64,000 nt of DNA from Pseudochelatococcus sp050946405 (GTDB taxonomy: Bacteria > Pseudomonadota > Alphaproteobacteria > Rhizobiales > Beijerinckiaceae), in contig NZ_JBMNUS010000011.1 in assembly GCF_050946405.1 (NCBI RefSeq), positions 1 to 64,000 on the forward strand, written 5' to 3'. The notes beneath the pieces were generated by a model. The model saw only the letters and a program-made list of their open reading frames with translations. It ran no database searches and was not told the DNA's origin. How positions within the stretch are numbered: position 1 is the first letter of the stretch; every line of letters starts with the position of its first letter. The translations under genes were made by a program, and so were the position numbers. Positions 1-8,797 of this stretch are shown here, one piece after another.

Positions 1-26
1 AGTCTTTTTGATCTTTGATTTCCACG

Positions 27-50
27 CCCCCCCCCCCCCCCCCCCCCCCC
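27..50. repeat. 24-base C homopolymer inside a chemoreceptor gene
   Basis: Positions 27-50 are 24 consecutive C residues in an otherwise mixed sequence. The reading frame that enters the chemoreceptor downstream runs back through the tract as a proline stretch and meets a TGA at 16-18. The frame offset by one base is open from position 2 through the tract and reads like the homologous segment of the neighbouring receptor (IFDF against LFDI). Either an assembly or sequencing artefact or a slippage-prone tract could explain it. Confidence 0.9.
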
Positions 51-60
51 GCATTCGGAT

Positions 61-1530
61 CGCGTAAACAAGCATAGCGATACTTTTGATAAGTATATTG
101 GCCATCTTGCTTCTTCATCCGTGGCCTGGAAAGCCATCAAGGACATGGGCGCCGGCATAAATTTGCCTGTAGAGTTCGAGCGGGCAATTGATAATGCGGA
201 TCGTGAATATTTTTCATCTGGATTTGTCGAGCGTCAAACCAGACTTCTGAAAGCGCAACTCGCCGGGGAGAAGCCCGATACCGACGCGCAGGGCTGGACC
301 TCTCTTATAACGCCACGGCTGGCGACACTTCTCGACGTCGCCAATGTCGCCCTCGGCGCCGCCAGGGACCATGCCGCGAAGACGCGGGAGCAGGCGCAGC
401 AGACTTTCATGGTGAGCGTGGGGCTTCTCGCGGCATCCATCGTGGTGGCGGTGGTTCTGGTCATCATCCTGCAATGGCGTGTGCTCACGCCTCTCGGCAC
501 GATCCGCGAACGTATGACGGTGCTGGCCGGCGGCGATCTGTCGGTGGAGGTGCCGTATCTGACGCGGACCGACGAAATGGGCGCGCTCGCCAAGACGATG
601 GCCGTGTTTCGCGGCAACCTGCAGGAGACCGAGCGCCTGCGGGCGGAACAGGCCGACCGGGACAGGCAGGCGGCGGAACTGCGGCGCGCAGACATGCGGG
701 ATCTCGCCGACCGGTTCGACCGGGCGATCGGCGGCATCGTCGAGGTCGTGGCATCGGCCGCGTCCGAGTTGCAGGCGTCCGCCCACGCGCTTTCTGCCAC
801 CGCCGAGGATACGCAGGAGCGCTCGTCGGCCGCCGCCGCCGCGTCGGAACAGGCCACGGCCAATGTCGGCTCCGTGGCGACGGCGACCGATGAGATGTCC
901 TCGTCCGTCGCCGAGATCGCGCGGCAGGTGAACAGGTCGTCGGAGATCGCGGCAAAGGCCGTGAACGAGGCGGGCCAGACCGACGATAAGGTCAAGAGCC
1001 TCGCGGCGGCGGCCGAGAAGATCGGCAGCATCGTCTCGCTGATCGATACCATCGCCGGGCAGACCAACCTTCTCGCGCTCAACGCCACGATCGAGGCCGC
1101 GCGGGCGGGGGAGGCCGGCAAGGGGTTCGCCGTCGTTGCCTCCGAGGTCAAGACTCTTGCCGATCAAACCAGCCGGGCGACGGCCGAAATCGGCGAGCAG
1201 GTCGGCGCCATCCAGGCGTCCACGGGCGAGGCGGCCCATGCCATCGGGGAAATCGACGTCACGATCAAGGAAATGAACGCCATCTCCGCTTCCATCGCGG
1301 TGGCGGTGGAAGAGCAGGCGGCGGCAACCAGCGAGATCGCCCGCAATATTCAGGAGGCGTCGGTGGGCGCGGCGCAGGTGTCGGAAGCCGTCACCGGCGT
1401 CATGACGACGGCCGGCGAGGCCCATGCCGCCGCGGAACAGGTTCTGGCGGCGGCGTCGGAGCTGAGCCATCAGGCGGAGGTGCTGCGCAAGGAGGTCGAC
1501 GGCTTTCTCGCCACCGTGCGCGCGGCGTAG
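61..1530 (+). CDS. Methyl-accepting chemotaxis protein, 5'-disrupted or partial
   Basis: C-terminal part of an inner-membrane chemoreceptor that would signal to CheA/CheW. Counting from the GTG at 121, one membrane helix lies at about residues 98-119, a HAMP domain follows to about 172, and the cytoplasmic signalling helices run to residue 469 with the conserved hairpin tip around 301-350 (QTNLLALNATIEAARAGEAG). The frame continues upstream of 121: codons 61-120 read DKYIGHLASSSVAWKAIKD, matching EKYFSHVERVKLAWQTIRD in the next gene, so the GTG at 121 is an internal codon and no ribosome site precedes it. The N-terminal helix and most of the sensor domain are missing because of the poly-C tract and window edge. 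It is clearly a paralogue of the next gene. Family certain, 5' end unresolved. Confidence 0.85.
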   Translation, partial: RVNKHSDTFDKYIGHLASSSVAWKAIKDMGAGINLPVEFERAIDNADREYFSSGFVERQTRLLKAQLAGEKPDTDAQGWTSLITPRLATLLDVANVALGAARDHAAKTREQAQQTFMVSVGLLAASIVVAVVLVIILQWRVLTPLGTIRERMTVLAGGDLSVEVPYLTRTDEMGALAKTMAVFRGNLQETERLRAEQADRDRQAAELRRADMRDLADRFDRAIGGIVEVVASAASELQASAHALSATAEDTQERSSAAAAASEQATANVGSVATATDEMSSSVAEIARQVNRSSEIAAKAVNEAGQTDDKVKSLAAAAEKIGSIVSLIDTIAGQTNLLALNATIEAARAGEAGKGFAVVASEVKTLADQTSRATAEIGEQVGAIQASTGEAAHAIGEIDVTIKEMNAISASIAVAVEEQAAATSEIARNIQEASVGAAQVSEAVTGVMTTAGEAHAAAEQVLAAASELSHQAEVLRKEVDGFLATVRAA

Positions 1531-1540
1531 CGGAAATTCA

Positions 1541-1575
1541 GGCGACTCCCGCGCCACAACGGCGCGGGCGTCGCC
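1541..1575 (+). terminator. Hairpin after the first chemoreceptor
   Basis: Arms 1541-1555 and 1561-1575 pair over 15 bp with one mismatch around the loop acaac, 11 bases after the stop codon. There is no T tract, so efficient intrinsic termination is uncertain. A second hairpin follows at 1581-1607 (12 bp arms, one mismatch, 3-base loop). Confidence 0.5.
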
Positions 1576-1800
1576 TCCGTGGCGGAAAACGCGCGGCGTT
1601 CTCCGCCGCAAACGTCCGTCGGGCCGGCATGATGCGCCGTCGCCGGGCCGGGGCAATCGCTGCTTGCACCGTCTATAATTATTGTGACAATTTTGTGTTT
1701 TGCCGGGTATGCGGGGCTGGACAAGCGAATAGCTGAAGCATACCTTACATATTGTCAGAAAATAATGATAATAATTCTCCTTTTTCAGGTGGGGTGTATC

Positions 1801-3894
1801 GTGAACAAATTAACTATCAGCTTGACCCTGAAGTTGATCGTCGGATTTCTTACTGCTGCATCCATTATTCAGTTATCGATATCATCTCGTATTGCGTGGA
1901 AAAATACTGAAAACGCTACCGAGATTGAAACTGTTGCATATGCGATGTCGCATATGTTCACAGCCCTGCAAAATCTGCGCGTCGACTTTGGCAACACCGG
2001 CTCGGCGCTTGCGACAGAGGGCGATCTGTCTGGCTATGTGAGGCAAATCAAGGCCGCCCGCGCCATTGAAATGCGGGCAATCGAACAGACCATCGCCCTC
2101 GTGCAATCTTCGAACCTGCCGGAAAGCGCCGGGATGGCGACCAAGCTGCGAACCGGGTATGGCTGGCTGTCAGCCTTGCAGGCGCAGACGACGGAAGCGT
2201 TCCGCAAGGCGAAGGCCGATCGGCCGGCCGGTCTTGCCGGCGAATATACGGCTGTGTCCACGGCGCTGATCGATGATCTGACGGAGCTTTCCCTGAAGTT
2301 CACGCAAAGCGTGCGCCTTCAGGACAGCCTGACGGATCGCCTGTTCGACATCAAATCGTTGGCATGGGACATGCGCAGCGCGGCCGGCGATGCGGCCCTC
2401 GCCGCGATCCGGGGTCTCCAGGCTTCACCCGGCGCGGCGGAACGCGAATCCGAAAAATATTTCAGCCATGTAGAGAGAGTGAAGCTCGCCTGGCAGACCA
2501 TCCGGGACATGGCGGCCGGGCTCTCGCTGCCTCCCACTTTCGTGGATGCGATGGAGGCTGCCGACCGCAATTACTTTTCTGCGGGGCTCATCGAGCAGCA
2601 AACGGGCCTTTTGAAGGCGGCGATTGCGGGTGAAAAAACGGATATGGATGCGCAGGGCTGGAGCAGCCATGTCGCGCCGCGTCTTGTCAGCCTCCTCGGC
2701 GTCGCCAACGCCGCCCTGACTCTCGCGCACGATCACGCCGTCGCCAGGCGGGAGGCGGCGGAGCTGGATTTGCGGCTGCGCATCGGGCTGCTCATCAGCG
2801 CCTTTTTCGGGGCGGCGGTCCTGATCTTCATCCTGCAACGGCGGATACTGACGCCGCTCAACGTGATCCGCGACCGCATGACCCAGTTGGCGCACGGCGA
2901 CCTTTCCGTGGAAGTGCCCTACCTGAAGCGCGGCGACGAGATCGGCGCCCTTGCCGGCGCGATGGGCGTATTCCGCGACAACCTGCGCGAGACGGAGCGG
3001 CTGCGCGCGGAGCAGATCGAACGGGAGCAGCGCGCGGGGGAGGAGCGGCGCGCGGCGATCCTCGATCTTGCCGATCGGTTCGATCACACCGTCGGCGGCA
3101 TCGTCGAGATTCTGGCCTCGGCCGCGGAGGAATTGCAGGCCGCGGCCCGCTCTCTCGCCGGCATCGCGGAGGATACGAGCAACAGATCGTCCGCCGCCGC
3201 GGCGGCCTCCGAACAGGCGTCGGCCAACGTGGCTTCCGTGGCCTCCGCCACCGAAGAAATGTCGTCCTCGGTGGCGGAAATCGCCCGGCAGGTCAGCAAG
3301 TCTTCCGAAATGGCCGCGAGGGCCGTGGAGGAGGCGCAGCATACCAGCGCCACGGTGAAGGGCCTCGCCGTTGCGGCCGAGAAGATCGGCGGCATCGTCG
3401 AACTCATCGATTCCATCGCGGCGCAGACCAACCTGCTCGCGCTCAACGCCACGATCGAGGCGGCGCGGGCCGGGGATGCCGGCAAGGGGTTCGCCGTCGT
3501 CGCCGCCGAGGTCAAGCAGCTCGCCGACCAGACGGCGCGCGCGACCGCCGAGATCGGCGGGCAGATCGGCGGCATTCAGGCCTCGACCGGTAGCGCCACC
3601 GATGCCATCGGCGACATCGGCCACACCATCGAGGACATCAATGTCATCGCCGCAACCATCGCGGCGGCGGTGGAGGAGCAGACGGCGGCGACGGGCGAAA
3701 TCGCCCGGAACATTCAGGAAGCCTCGGCCGGCGCGTCCGAGGTGTCGGGCGCGATGGCCAGCGTGACGGCCGCCGCGGGCGAGGCGAGCACCGCGTCGGC
3801 TCAGGTGCTGTCGGCCGCGTCCGAGCTGAGCCGGCAGGCTGAGTTGCTGCGGCACGAGGTCGACGGCTTCCTGAAGAGCGTGCGCGCCGGCTGA
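1801..3894 (+). CDS. Methyl-accepting chemotaxis protein
   Basis: Transmembrane chemoreceptor of 697 residues feeding the CheA/CheW pathway. The N-terminus MNKLTISLTLKLIVGF begins a membrane helix, a periplasmic helical sensor domain of about 320 residues follows, then a second helix (IGLLISAFFGAAVLIFILQ), HAMP, and a signalling domain with the tip QTNLLALNATIEAARAGDAG. I chose GTG at 1801 because AGGTGGGG sits six bases upstream; the frame is open back to 1684, but that extension has no ribosome site and would hide the N-terminal anchor. The sensor domain is not one I recognise, so the ligand is unknown. The last four residues (VRAG) do not form the NWETF-type CheR/CheB tether. The 5' end of the gene is richer in A+T than the rest. 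Confidence 0.93.
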   Translation: MNKLTISLTLKLIVGFLTAASIIQLSISSRIAWKNTENATEIETVAYAMSHMFTALQNLRVDFGNTGSALATEGDLSGYVRQIKAARAIEMRAIEQTIALVQSSNLPESAGMATKLRTGYGWLSALQAQTTEAFRKAKADRPAGLAGEYTAVSTALIDDLTELSLKFTQSVRLQDSLTDRLFDIKSLAWDMRSAAGDAALAAIRGLQASPGAAERESEKYFSHVERVKLAWQTIRDMAAGLSLPPTFVDAMEAADRNYFSAGLIEQQTGLLKAAIAGEKTDMDAQGWSSHVAPRLVSLLGVANAALTLAHDHAVARREAAELDLRLRIGLLISAFFGAAVLIFILQRRILTPLNVIRDRMTQLAHGDLSVEVPYLKRGDEIGALAGAMGVFRDNLRETERLRAEQIEREQRAGEERRAAILDLADRFDHTVGGIVEILASAAEELQAAARSLAGIAEDTSNRSSAAAAASEQASANVASVASATEEMSSSVAEIARQVSKSSEMAARAVEEAQHTSATVKGLAVAAEKIGGIVELIDSIAAQTNLLALNATIEAARAGDAGKGFAVVAAEVKQLADQTARATAEIGGQIGGIQASTGSATDAIGDIGHTIEDINVIAATIAAAVEEQTAATGEIARNIQEASAGASEVSGAMASVTAAAGEASTASAQVLSAASELSRQAELLRHEVDGFLKSVRAG

Positions 3895-3934
3895 ACCGCC
3901 GCGCAGCGTGTCGGTTCCGGCCGCGTGGGACGCC

Positions 3935-5206
3935 TCACGCGGCCGGGTAGTCGGCCGCGACCTGCCCGGCGATGAGTTCCGCAGTGGCGGCGGAGAGCGT
4001 CCAGCCGAGATGACCGTGGCCGGTGTTGTAGAACACGCCCTTCATGCGGCCGCGGCGCACGCGCGGCATCATGTCCGGCATCATCGGCCGCAGGCCCGCC
4101 CACGGCGCCACGCGATCGGTGTCGATGGCGGGGAAAGCGCGGCGCACCCAGTCGACCAGCGGCTGGATGCGGTCGGCGCGGATGTCGCGGTTGAAGCCGT
4201 TGAACTCGGCCGTGCCCGCCACCCGCAGCCTGTCCGCGCCGAGCCGGCTGGTGACGATCTTGGCCGCTTCGTCGAGCAGGCTGACGGTGGGCGTCGCCGC
4301 CTGCGACGCGGCCGACTCCGTCTGGACGGTGATCGAATAGCCCTTCACCGGATAGATATTGAGACGGTCGCCGAGCGAGGCGGCCAGCGCCCGGCTGCCC
4401 ACCCCGGCGCAGATGACGACCGCCGCGGCCTTGATCTCCCGCGCCGCCGGCTCCCGCTCGGGCGCGAGGCCCGTATCGGGCAGGGAGGGGGCGTAGCGAA
4501 TGACGAAGCCGGCGTCGTCCGTCGCGCCGTCGCGGGTGATGCCGGTGACGACGGCATCCTGAACGAAGCGCACGCCGCGCCGCTTGCAGGCTTCCGCAAG
4601 GCCGCGCGTGAATTTGTGGATGTCGCCGGTGGAATCGGAGGGCGTGAAGAAACCGCCGTAATAATCGCCCGTCAGCGCCGGCTCGATGGCGCGCATTTCC
4701 TCGGGAGTGACCGCGCGCCGGTCGAGCCCGCCCTCCGTCAGCAGGGCGTTGACGCGAACGCTGGCCTCGAAAGTCTTTTTGTCGTGGAAAACATGCAGGA
4801 TGCCGCGTTTTTCGAGATCGAAGTCGATGCCCTCGTCTTCCGCGATCGCGAACAGATGCCGGCGCGCCGCGATGGCGAGGCGCGTGGTTTCGATGGTGTT
4901 GGTGCGATAACGCGGGATCGCGGCGACGAATTCCGCCATCCACGAATACTTGTGCCAGGAGGGAGCGGGGTTGACGAGCAGCGGCGCGTCGCTGCGCAGC
5001 ATCCACTTGAGGCCCTTGATGACGGTGGCGAAATTGTTCCACACTTCCGCATTGCAGGCGGAAAGCTGCCCGCCGTTGGCGAAAGAGGTATCCATGGCGG
5101 GATAACGGCCCCGGTCGACGACCGTGACGTCATAGCCGCGCGTCGCGAGCGACCAGGCGGCGGTCACACCCGTGATGCCGGCGCCGATGATGACGATGGA
5201 AGACAT
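3935..5206 (-). CDS. dadA: FAD-dependent D-amino acid dehydrogenase-like protein
   Basis: 423-residue flavoprotein of the DAO/DadA family, which oxidatively deaminates D-amino acids (classically D-alanine) and passes electrons to the respiratory chain. The N-terminal Rossmann motif GAGITG (residues 8-13) begins the FAD domain; the C-terminus carries GLRPMMPDMMP and NTGHGHLGWTLS, typical of the family's flavin-binding end. No alanine racemase or Lrp-type regulator gene adjoins it. It is divergent from the amino acid ABC transporter at 5773 and is preceded by a tandem glycine riboswitch, so glycine itself, or an amine oxidised to glyoxylate, is a plausible substrate. That last point is inference; family assignment is strong, exact substrate is not. 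Confidence 0.85.
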   Translation of the reverse strand: MSSIVIIGAGITGVTAAWSLATRGYDVTVVDRGRYPAMDTSFANGGQLSACNAEVWNNFATVIKGLKWMLRSDAPLLVNPAPSWHKYSWMAEFVAAIPRYRTNTIETTRLAIAARRHLFAIAEDEGIDFDLEKRGILHVFHDKKTFEASVRVNALLTEGGLDRRAVTPEEMRAIEPALTGDYYGGFFTPSDSTGDIHKFTRGLAEACKRRGVRFVQDAVVTGITRDGATDDAGFVIRYAPSLPDTGLAPEREPAAREIKAAAVVICAGVGSRALAASLGDRLNIYPVKGYSITVQTESAASQAATPTVSLLDEAAKIVTSRLGADRLRVAGTAEFNGFNRDIRADRIQPLVDWVRRAFPAIDTDRVAPWAGLRPMMPDMMPRVRRGRMKGVFYNTGHGHLGWTLSAATAELIAGQVAADYPAA

Positions 5207-5236
5207 GAATCAGGTTCCAGAGAAGAGCTGCCGGAC

Positions 5237-5252
5237 GACCGGCAAGCCGGTC
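5237..5252 (-). promoter_or_regulatory. Leader hairpin between glycine riboswitch and dadA-like start
   Basis: A perfect 7-bp inverted repeat (GACCGGC / GCCGGTC) with a 2-base spacer lies between the second glycine aptamer and the start codon at 5206. It is a candidate expression-platform stem. No U tract follows on the minus strand, so control of translation or an alternative fold is as likely as termination. Confidence 0.4.
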
Positions 5253-5257
5253 GGTGA

Positions 5258-5460
5258 GCGCCCCATCTGTACCTGTACCTGAGAGCTTGAGCCGCTCGCC
5301 GGCGCCAAGACGCGACGGCAAACGTCATCCCCTTCGGTGGGCGTTTCCGGTTGCCCGGCCGCCTCTCTCCAGATCGTTCTGACGGATCGGTTCCTTGTGC
5401 CTGAGAGTTTCCGGGGCGGTTGCTCCGTCGGCGTCGGGCTGGCCCGATCTCTCCCGGTCC
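5258..5460 (-). promoter_or_regulatory. Tandem glycine riboswitch
   Basis: Two consecutive gcvT-type aptamers on the minus strand, read from 5460 downward. Aptamer 1 has GGGAGAG, then GCCGACGGAGCAACCG, then AAACTCTCAGGCAC. After a short linker, aptamer 2 has CTGGAGAGAGG, then CACCGAAGGGG, then AAGCTCTCAGGTAC. The paired GGAGAG...CTCTCAGG blocks and the central CCGAAGGGG are the hallmarks of the class, and tandem layout is its usual form. The leader ends in the dadA-like gene. TATGAT at 5466-5461 (minus) directly before aptamer 1 could be a -10 box; no clear -35 was seen. Confidence 0.93.
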
Positions 5461-5772
5461 ATCATATCGAACGTGTTTCCCCTATCAGAAAACCCGCCTG
5501 CGCGCAATCGCTTGCGTGCTGCCTGCGAACGGGGCGGGCGGTTGCATTGTTCGGCTTCTGTTGCAATCATATTACGCAAATATCTTGACGGCGCGTTGTG
5601 GCTGGCCGAAAACGGTAGCCAGTATGAAACTTCATGTCGCGCCGTCGCGATCGTGCTTTTCCATATCCGGCGGGCCGTCTGTGCGGCCGGGCGCTTCGGC
5701 GGCCAGCTCCCCCGGCCGTGTCGGCGCGATTGCCTCTGAGATGGTAAACCACTGATCCTTTGGGAGAAAACG
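5461..5772. other. Divergent intergenic region, dadA-like / livK-like
   Basis: About 310 bases between the riboswitch and the transporter gene. It must hold the promoters for both directions. Apart from the possible minus-strand -10 at 5466-5461 I see no convincing promoter, and no second riboswitch facing the transporter. Confidence 0.5.
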
Positions 5773-6921
5773 ATGCAGCTCATGAAATCGGCGCTTGTTG
5801 CGCTTGCGGTCTGTGCAAGCACGGTGACGTCGCAGGCGGCCGAGGTCAAGATCGGCGTCGCGGCGGCGCTGAGCGGGCTCGCCGCCCAGTACGGCGCGGC
5901 GATTCGCAACGGCTTCGAACTGGCGGCGGAGGAGATCAACGCCGCCGGCGGCGTCAACGGCAACACCATCCGGCTCGTCGTCGAGGACGAGCAGGGCAAG
6001 AAGGAAGAGGCGATCAACGTCTACAAGAAGCTGATCTTCCAGGACAAGGTGCTGTTGATCTTCGGCCCCACGCTGTCGAATTCCGCTTCCGCCGCCAACC
6101 CCATCGCCCAGGCGTCGAAGACGCCGGTGTTCGGCACCTCCAACACGGCCGACGGCATCACGGCCGTGGGCAACTACATTTTCCGCAATTCCGTCACCGA
6201 GGCGGACGTGCTGCCCGTGACGATCAGGAAAGTGGTGGAGAAGGAGGGCGTGAAGAAGGTCGCCGTGCTCTACGGCAACGACGACGTGTTCACCAAATCC
6301 GGCTATGACAACTTCGCCAAGGCGCTGAAGGACCAGAATATTCCGGTGACGACGACGGAAACCTTCGCCAAGGGCGACGTCGATTTCAAGGCGCAGCTCA
6401 CCAAGATCAAGGCGAGCGGGCCCGATGCCGTGGTGCTCTCGGCGCTGCTCGCGGAGGGCGCGCCGATTCTCGTGCAGGCGCGCCAGCTCGGTATCGACCT
6501 GCCCTTCATCGGCGGCAACGGCGTGAATTCCGTGAAGATCTTCGAGCTGGCCAAGGGGGCGTCCGACAATCTGTGGGTCGGCAGCCCGTGGTCGGCGAGC
6601 AACGACACGCCCGAGAACGCGAAGTTCATCGCCGCCTATACGAAGAAGTACGGCTTTGCGCCGGATCAGTTCGCGGCGCAGACCTATGACGCGCTCCACA
6701 TCGTGGCCGAGGCGCTGCGGAAGGTGGAAGTGTCGGGAGATATCGCCAGGGATCGCGCCGCGCTGCGCGACGCTCTGCCCGACGTGTCGTGGACCGGCGC
6801 GACCGGGCCGTTCAGGTTCCGTCAGGCGCTCGACAAGGCCGGCAAGCCGGCGGGTTACGACGCCGATCAGGAGCCGATCATTTCCGTGACGAAGAACGGC
6901 GTCTACGAAATCGTCAAGTGA
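5773..6921 (+). CDS. Branched-chain-type amino acid ABC transporter, periplasmic binding protein
   Basis: 382-residue type I periplasmic binding protein of the LivK/Leu-Ile-Val family that captures an amino acid for the membrane transporter encoded downstream. A signal peptide (MQLMKSALVALAVCASTVTSQA) precedes the mature start AEVKIGVAAALSG, the standard opening of the family. A GGGAGAA ribosome site lies just upstream of ATG 5773. It is the first gene of a five-gene transport operon. The glycine-responsive oxidoreductase on the other side of the shared intergenic region hints that the substrate may be a small or D-amino acid rather than leucine, but the sequence does not show this. Confidence 0.92.
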   Translation: MQLMKSALVALAVCASTVTSQAAEVKIGVAAALSGLAAQYGAAIRNGFELAAEEINAAGGVNGNTIRLVVEDEQGKKEEAINVYKKLIFQDKVLLIFGPTLSNSASAANPIAQASKTPVFGTSNTADGITAVGNYIFRNSVTEADVLPVTIRKVVEKEGVKKVAVLYGNDDVFTKSGYDNFAKALKDQNIPVTTTETFAKGDVDFKAQLTKIKASGPDAVVLSALLAEGAPILVQARQLGIDLPFIGGNGVNSVKIFELAKGASDNLWVGSPWSASNDTPENAKFIAAYTKKYGFAPDQFAAQTYDALHIVAEALRKVEVSGDIARDRAALRDALPDVSWTGATGPFRFRQALDKAGKPAGYDADQEPIISVTKNGVYEIVK

Positions 6922-7044
6922 CGCTGCACGCCCGATGATCGCTTGCGCCCGGCGAACGCGCCGGGCGCGCTCCTGTCGAAGCGGCGCGCGTCTTCGCGTG
7001 TCAACCGAAGCGGCGGCGCCGTCTGCTGCGGAAGCCGATTTACA

Positions 7045-7926
7045 ATGCTCGCCCAACAACTCGTCAACGCGCTGTCTCTCGGCAGCGTCTATGCGCTGTT
7101 CGCGCTGGGGTTCACGCTGATCTTCGGCGTGCTCGGCGTCATCAACCTCGCCCACGGCGCGGTGTTCATGGTCGGCGCCTATGCGGCGCTTCAGGCCGTC
7201 GTGCTGGCCGATCTGCCGATCGCGGCCGCGCTCGTCGTCGCCTTCCTCGTCAGCGGCCTGTTCGGGCTCGCCGTCGATATTCTGGTGCTGTCGCCGTTGC
7301 GCAAGCGCGATGCGCCGCATCTCATCCCCATGATCGCCACCATCGGCGTCGCCATCGTGCTCAACAGCGCGGTGCAGGGCATCTTCGGCGCGGACAACCT
7401 GCGTTTCCCGCCCGGCGTGGTGCCGGATGATTCCATCACGTTCGGCGGGCTGCACGTGACGGCGGTGGAGATCGGCATCGTGCTGCTGACCTTCGTCATC
7501 ATGGCGGCGCTGCTCGCGGGGCTGCGGCGCACCTCCGCCGGCAAGGCGCTGCGCGCGGTGGCGGAATCGCCGAAGGCCGCGGCGCTGCTCGGCATTGACG
7601 TGGAAGGACTGTTCCGCAAGACATCGTTCCTGGCGGCGGGGCTCGGCGGCGTGGCGGGCGTCATGATCAGCCTCTATTCCAACGCCGTCTATCCGCTGAT
7701 GGGCCAGCCGATGCTGCACAAGGGCATCGCCGTCATCATCCTTGGCGGCATGGGCGACATCCGCGGCGCGGTGATCGGCGGGCTGTTCCTCGGCTTCGCC
7801 GAAGTGTTCGCGGTGGCCTATGTCGGCTCCACGATGCGGGATGCGGTGGCGTTCGGCCTGCTGTTCCTGATCCTGCTCGTGCGGCCCACCGGCCTCTTCG
7901 GCAAGGCGAGCGAGCGGAAGGCCTGA
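7045..7926 (+). CDS. livH: Branched-chain-type amino acid ABC transporter permease (LivH family)
   Basis: 293-residue inner-membrane permease, one of two channel-forming subunits. It opens with MLAQQLVNALSLGSVYALFA and contains the family block GVINLAHGAVFMVGAY, followed by about eight hydrophobic segments and the C-terminal LLVRPTGLFG. The frame is open upstream to 6943, but ATG 7045 has a GGAAG site about ten bases before it and matches the usual N-terminus of the family. The stop is separated by two bases from the next gene, so translation is probably coupled. Confidence 0.92.
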   Translation: MLAQQLVNALSLGSVYALFALGFTLIFGVLGVINLAHGAVFMVGAYAALQAVVLADLPIAAALVVAFLVSGLFGLAVDILVLSPLRKRDAPHLIPMIATIGVAIVLNSAVQGIFGADNLRFPPGVVPDDSITFGGLHVTAVEIGIVLLTFVIMAALLAGLRRTSAGKALRAVAESPKAAALLGIDVEGLFRKTSFLAAGLGGVAGVMISLYSNAVYPLMGQPMLHKGIAVIILGGMGDIRGAVIGGLFLGFAEVFAVAYVGSTMRDAVAFGLLFLILLVRPTGLFGKASERKA

Positions 7927-7928
7927 TC

Positions 7929-8795
7929 ATGGACGCTTTTCTTCTCTGGTTCGACGAGTTCTGGGCCGTCTACTCCAATCTCATCCTGTCGCTCGGCATC
8001 AATGCGCTGCTGGCGCTCTCCATCTGGCTCACGCTCGCCTGCGGCTTGCTGGCGCTGGCGAATGCGGCCTTCATGGGGATCGGCGCCTATGCGGGGGCGC
8101 TGGCGACGATGAACTACGATTCGCCCTTCGCGCTCTCGCTCGTCGTCGCCATGGCCGCGCCGTCGCTGGTGGCGCTCGCCATCGGCGTGCCGGTGCTGCG
8201 GCTGGGCGGCGTCTATCTCGCCATGGCGACGCTGGGCTTCGGCGAGGTGGTGCGCGTCGTCATCCTGAATACCGACGGCATCACCGGCGGCGCGCTGGGG
8301 CTCAACGGCATTCCCCAATACACGCAATGGTGGCATGTGGCGCTGGCGCTGGCGCTCGTGCTGTTCGTGCTCGCGCGCCTGCACCGCTCGAAGACCGGCC
8401 GGGCGTTCGCGGCGATCCGGGTGGACGAGACGGCGGCGAGCCTCATGGGCATCGACCTGCGCGCGCACAAGCTCGCGGCCTTCGTGCTGGGGGCTGCCAT
8501 CGCCGGGCTTGCGGGGGCGCTCAACGCGCATCTGACGTTCTTCATCGGCCCGCAGGAATACGGCTTCGACCGCGGTGTGGAAATATTGACCATGGCGATT
8601 CTCGGCGGCGTCGGCTCGCTCGCCGGGCCGGTGATCGGCGCGTTCTTCCTCACCTTGCTGCCGGAGCTTCTGCGCGGGCTCGCCGACTTCCGGCTGATCG
8701 TCAACGGTCTCATTCTGGTGACGGTGGTGCTGTTCCTGCCCAATGGGCTGTGGGACCCGGCGCGGCTGCGCCGCTGGTTCGGAATGAGGGGGTAA
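7929..8795 (+). CDS. livM: Branched-chain-type amino acid ABC transporter permease (LivM family)
   Basis: 288-residue polytopic permease, partner of the LivH-type subunit. Family signatures are GINALLALSIWLTLACGLLA near the N-terminus, GAYAGALATMNY, and the cytoplasmic loop EVVRVVILNTDGITGGALGL; the C-terminus has GGVGSLAGPVIGAFFLTLLPE and ends in PNGLWDP. It has no long N-terminal extension of the enteric LivM type. It lies two bases after livH and two bases before the ATPase gene livG. Confidence 0.92.
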   Translation: MDAFLLWFDEFWAVYSNLILSLGINALLALSIWLTLACGLLALANAAFMGIGAYAGALATMNYDSPFALSLVVAMAAPSLVALAIGVPVLRLGGVYLAMATLGFGEVVRVVILNTDGITGGALGLNGIPQYTQWWHVALALALVLFVLARLHRSKTGRAFAAIRVDETAASLMGIDLRAHKLAAFVLGAAIAGLAGALNAHLTFFIGPQEYGFDRGVEILTMAILGGVGSLAGPVIGAFFLTLLPELLRGLADFRLIVNGLILVTVVLFLPNGLWDPARLRRWFGMRG

Positions 8796-8797
8796 GG

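Noticed and set aside
1684..1800. Upstream in-frame start for the second chemoreceptor
   Set aside because: It would add 39 residues with no ribosome site; GTG 1801 has a strong AGGTGGGG and gives the usual anchor-first N-terminus.
5632..7719. 695-codon open frame on the minus strand
   Set aside because: Antisense to the binding protein and LivH genes; its composition is the His/Arg-rich pattern of shadow frames.
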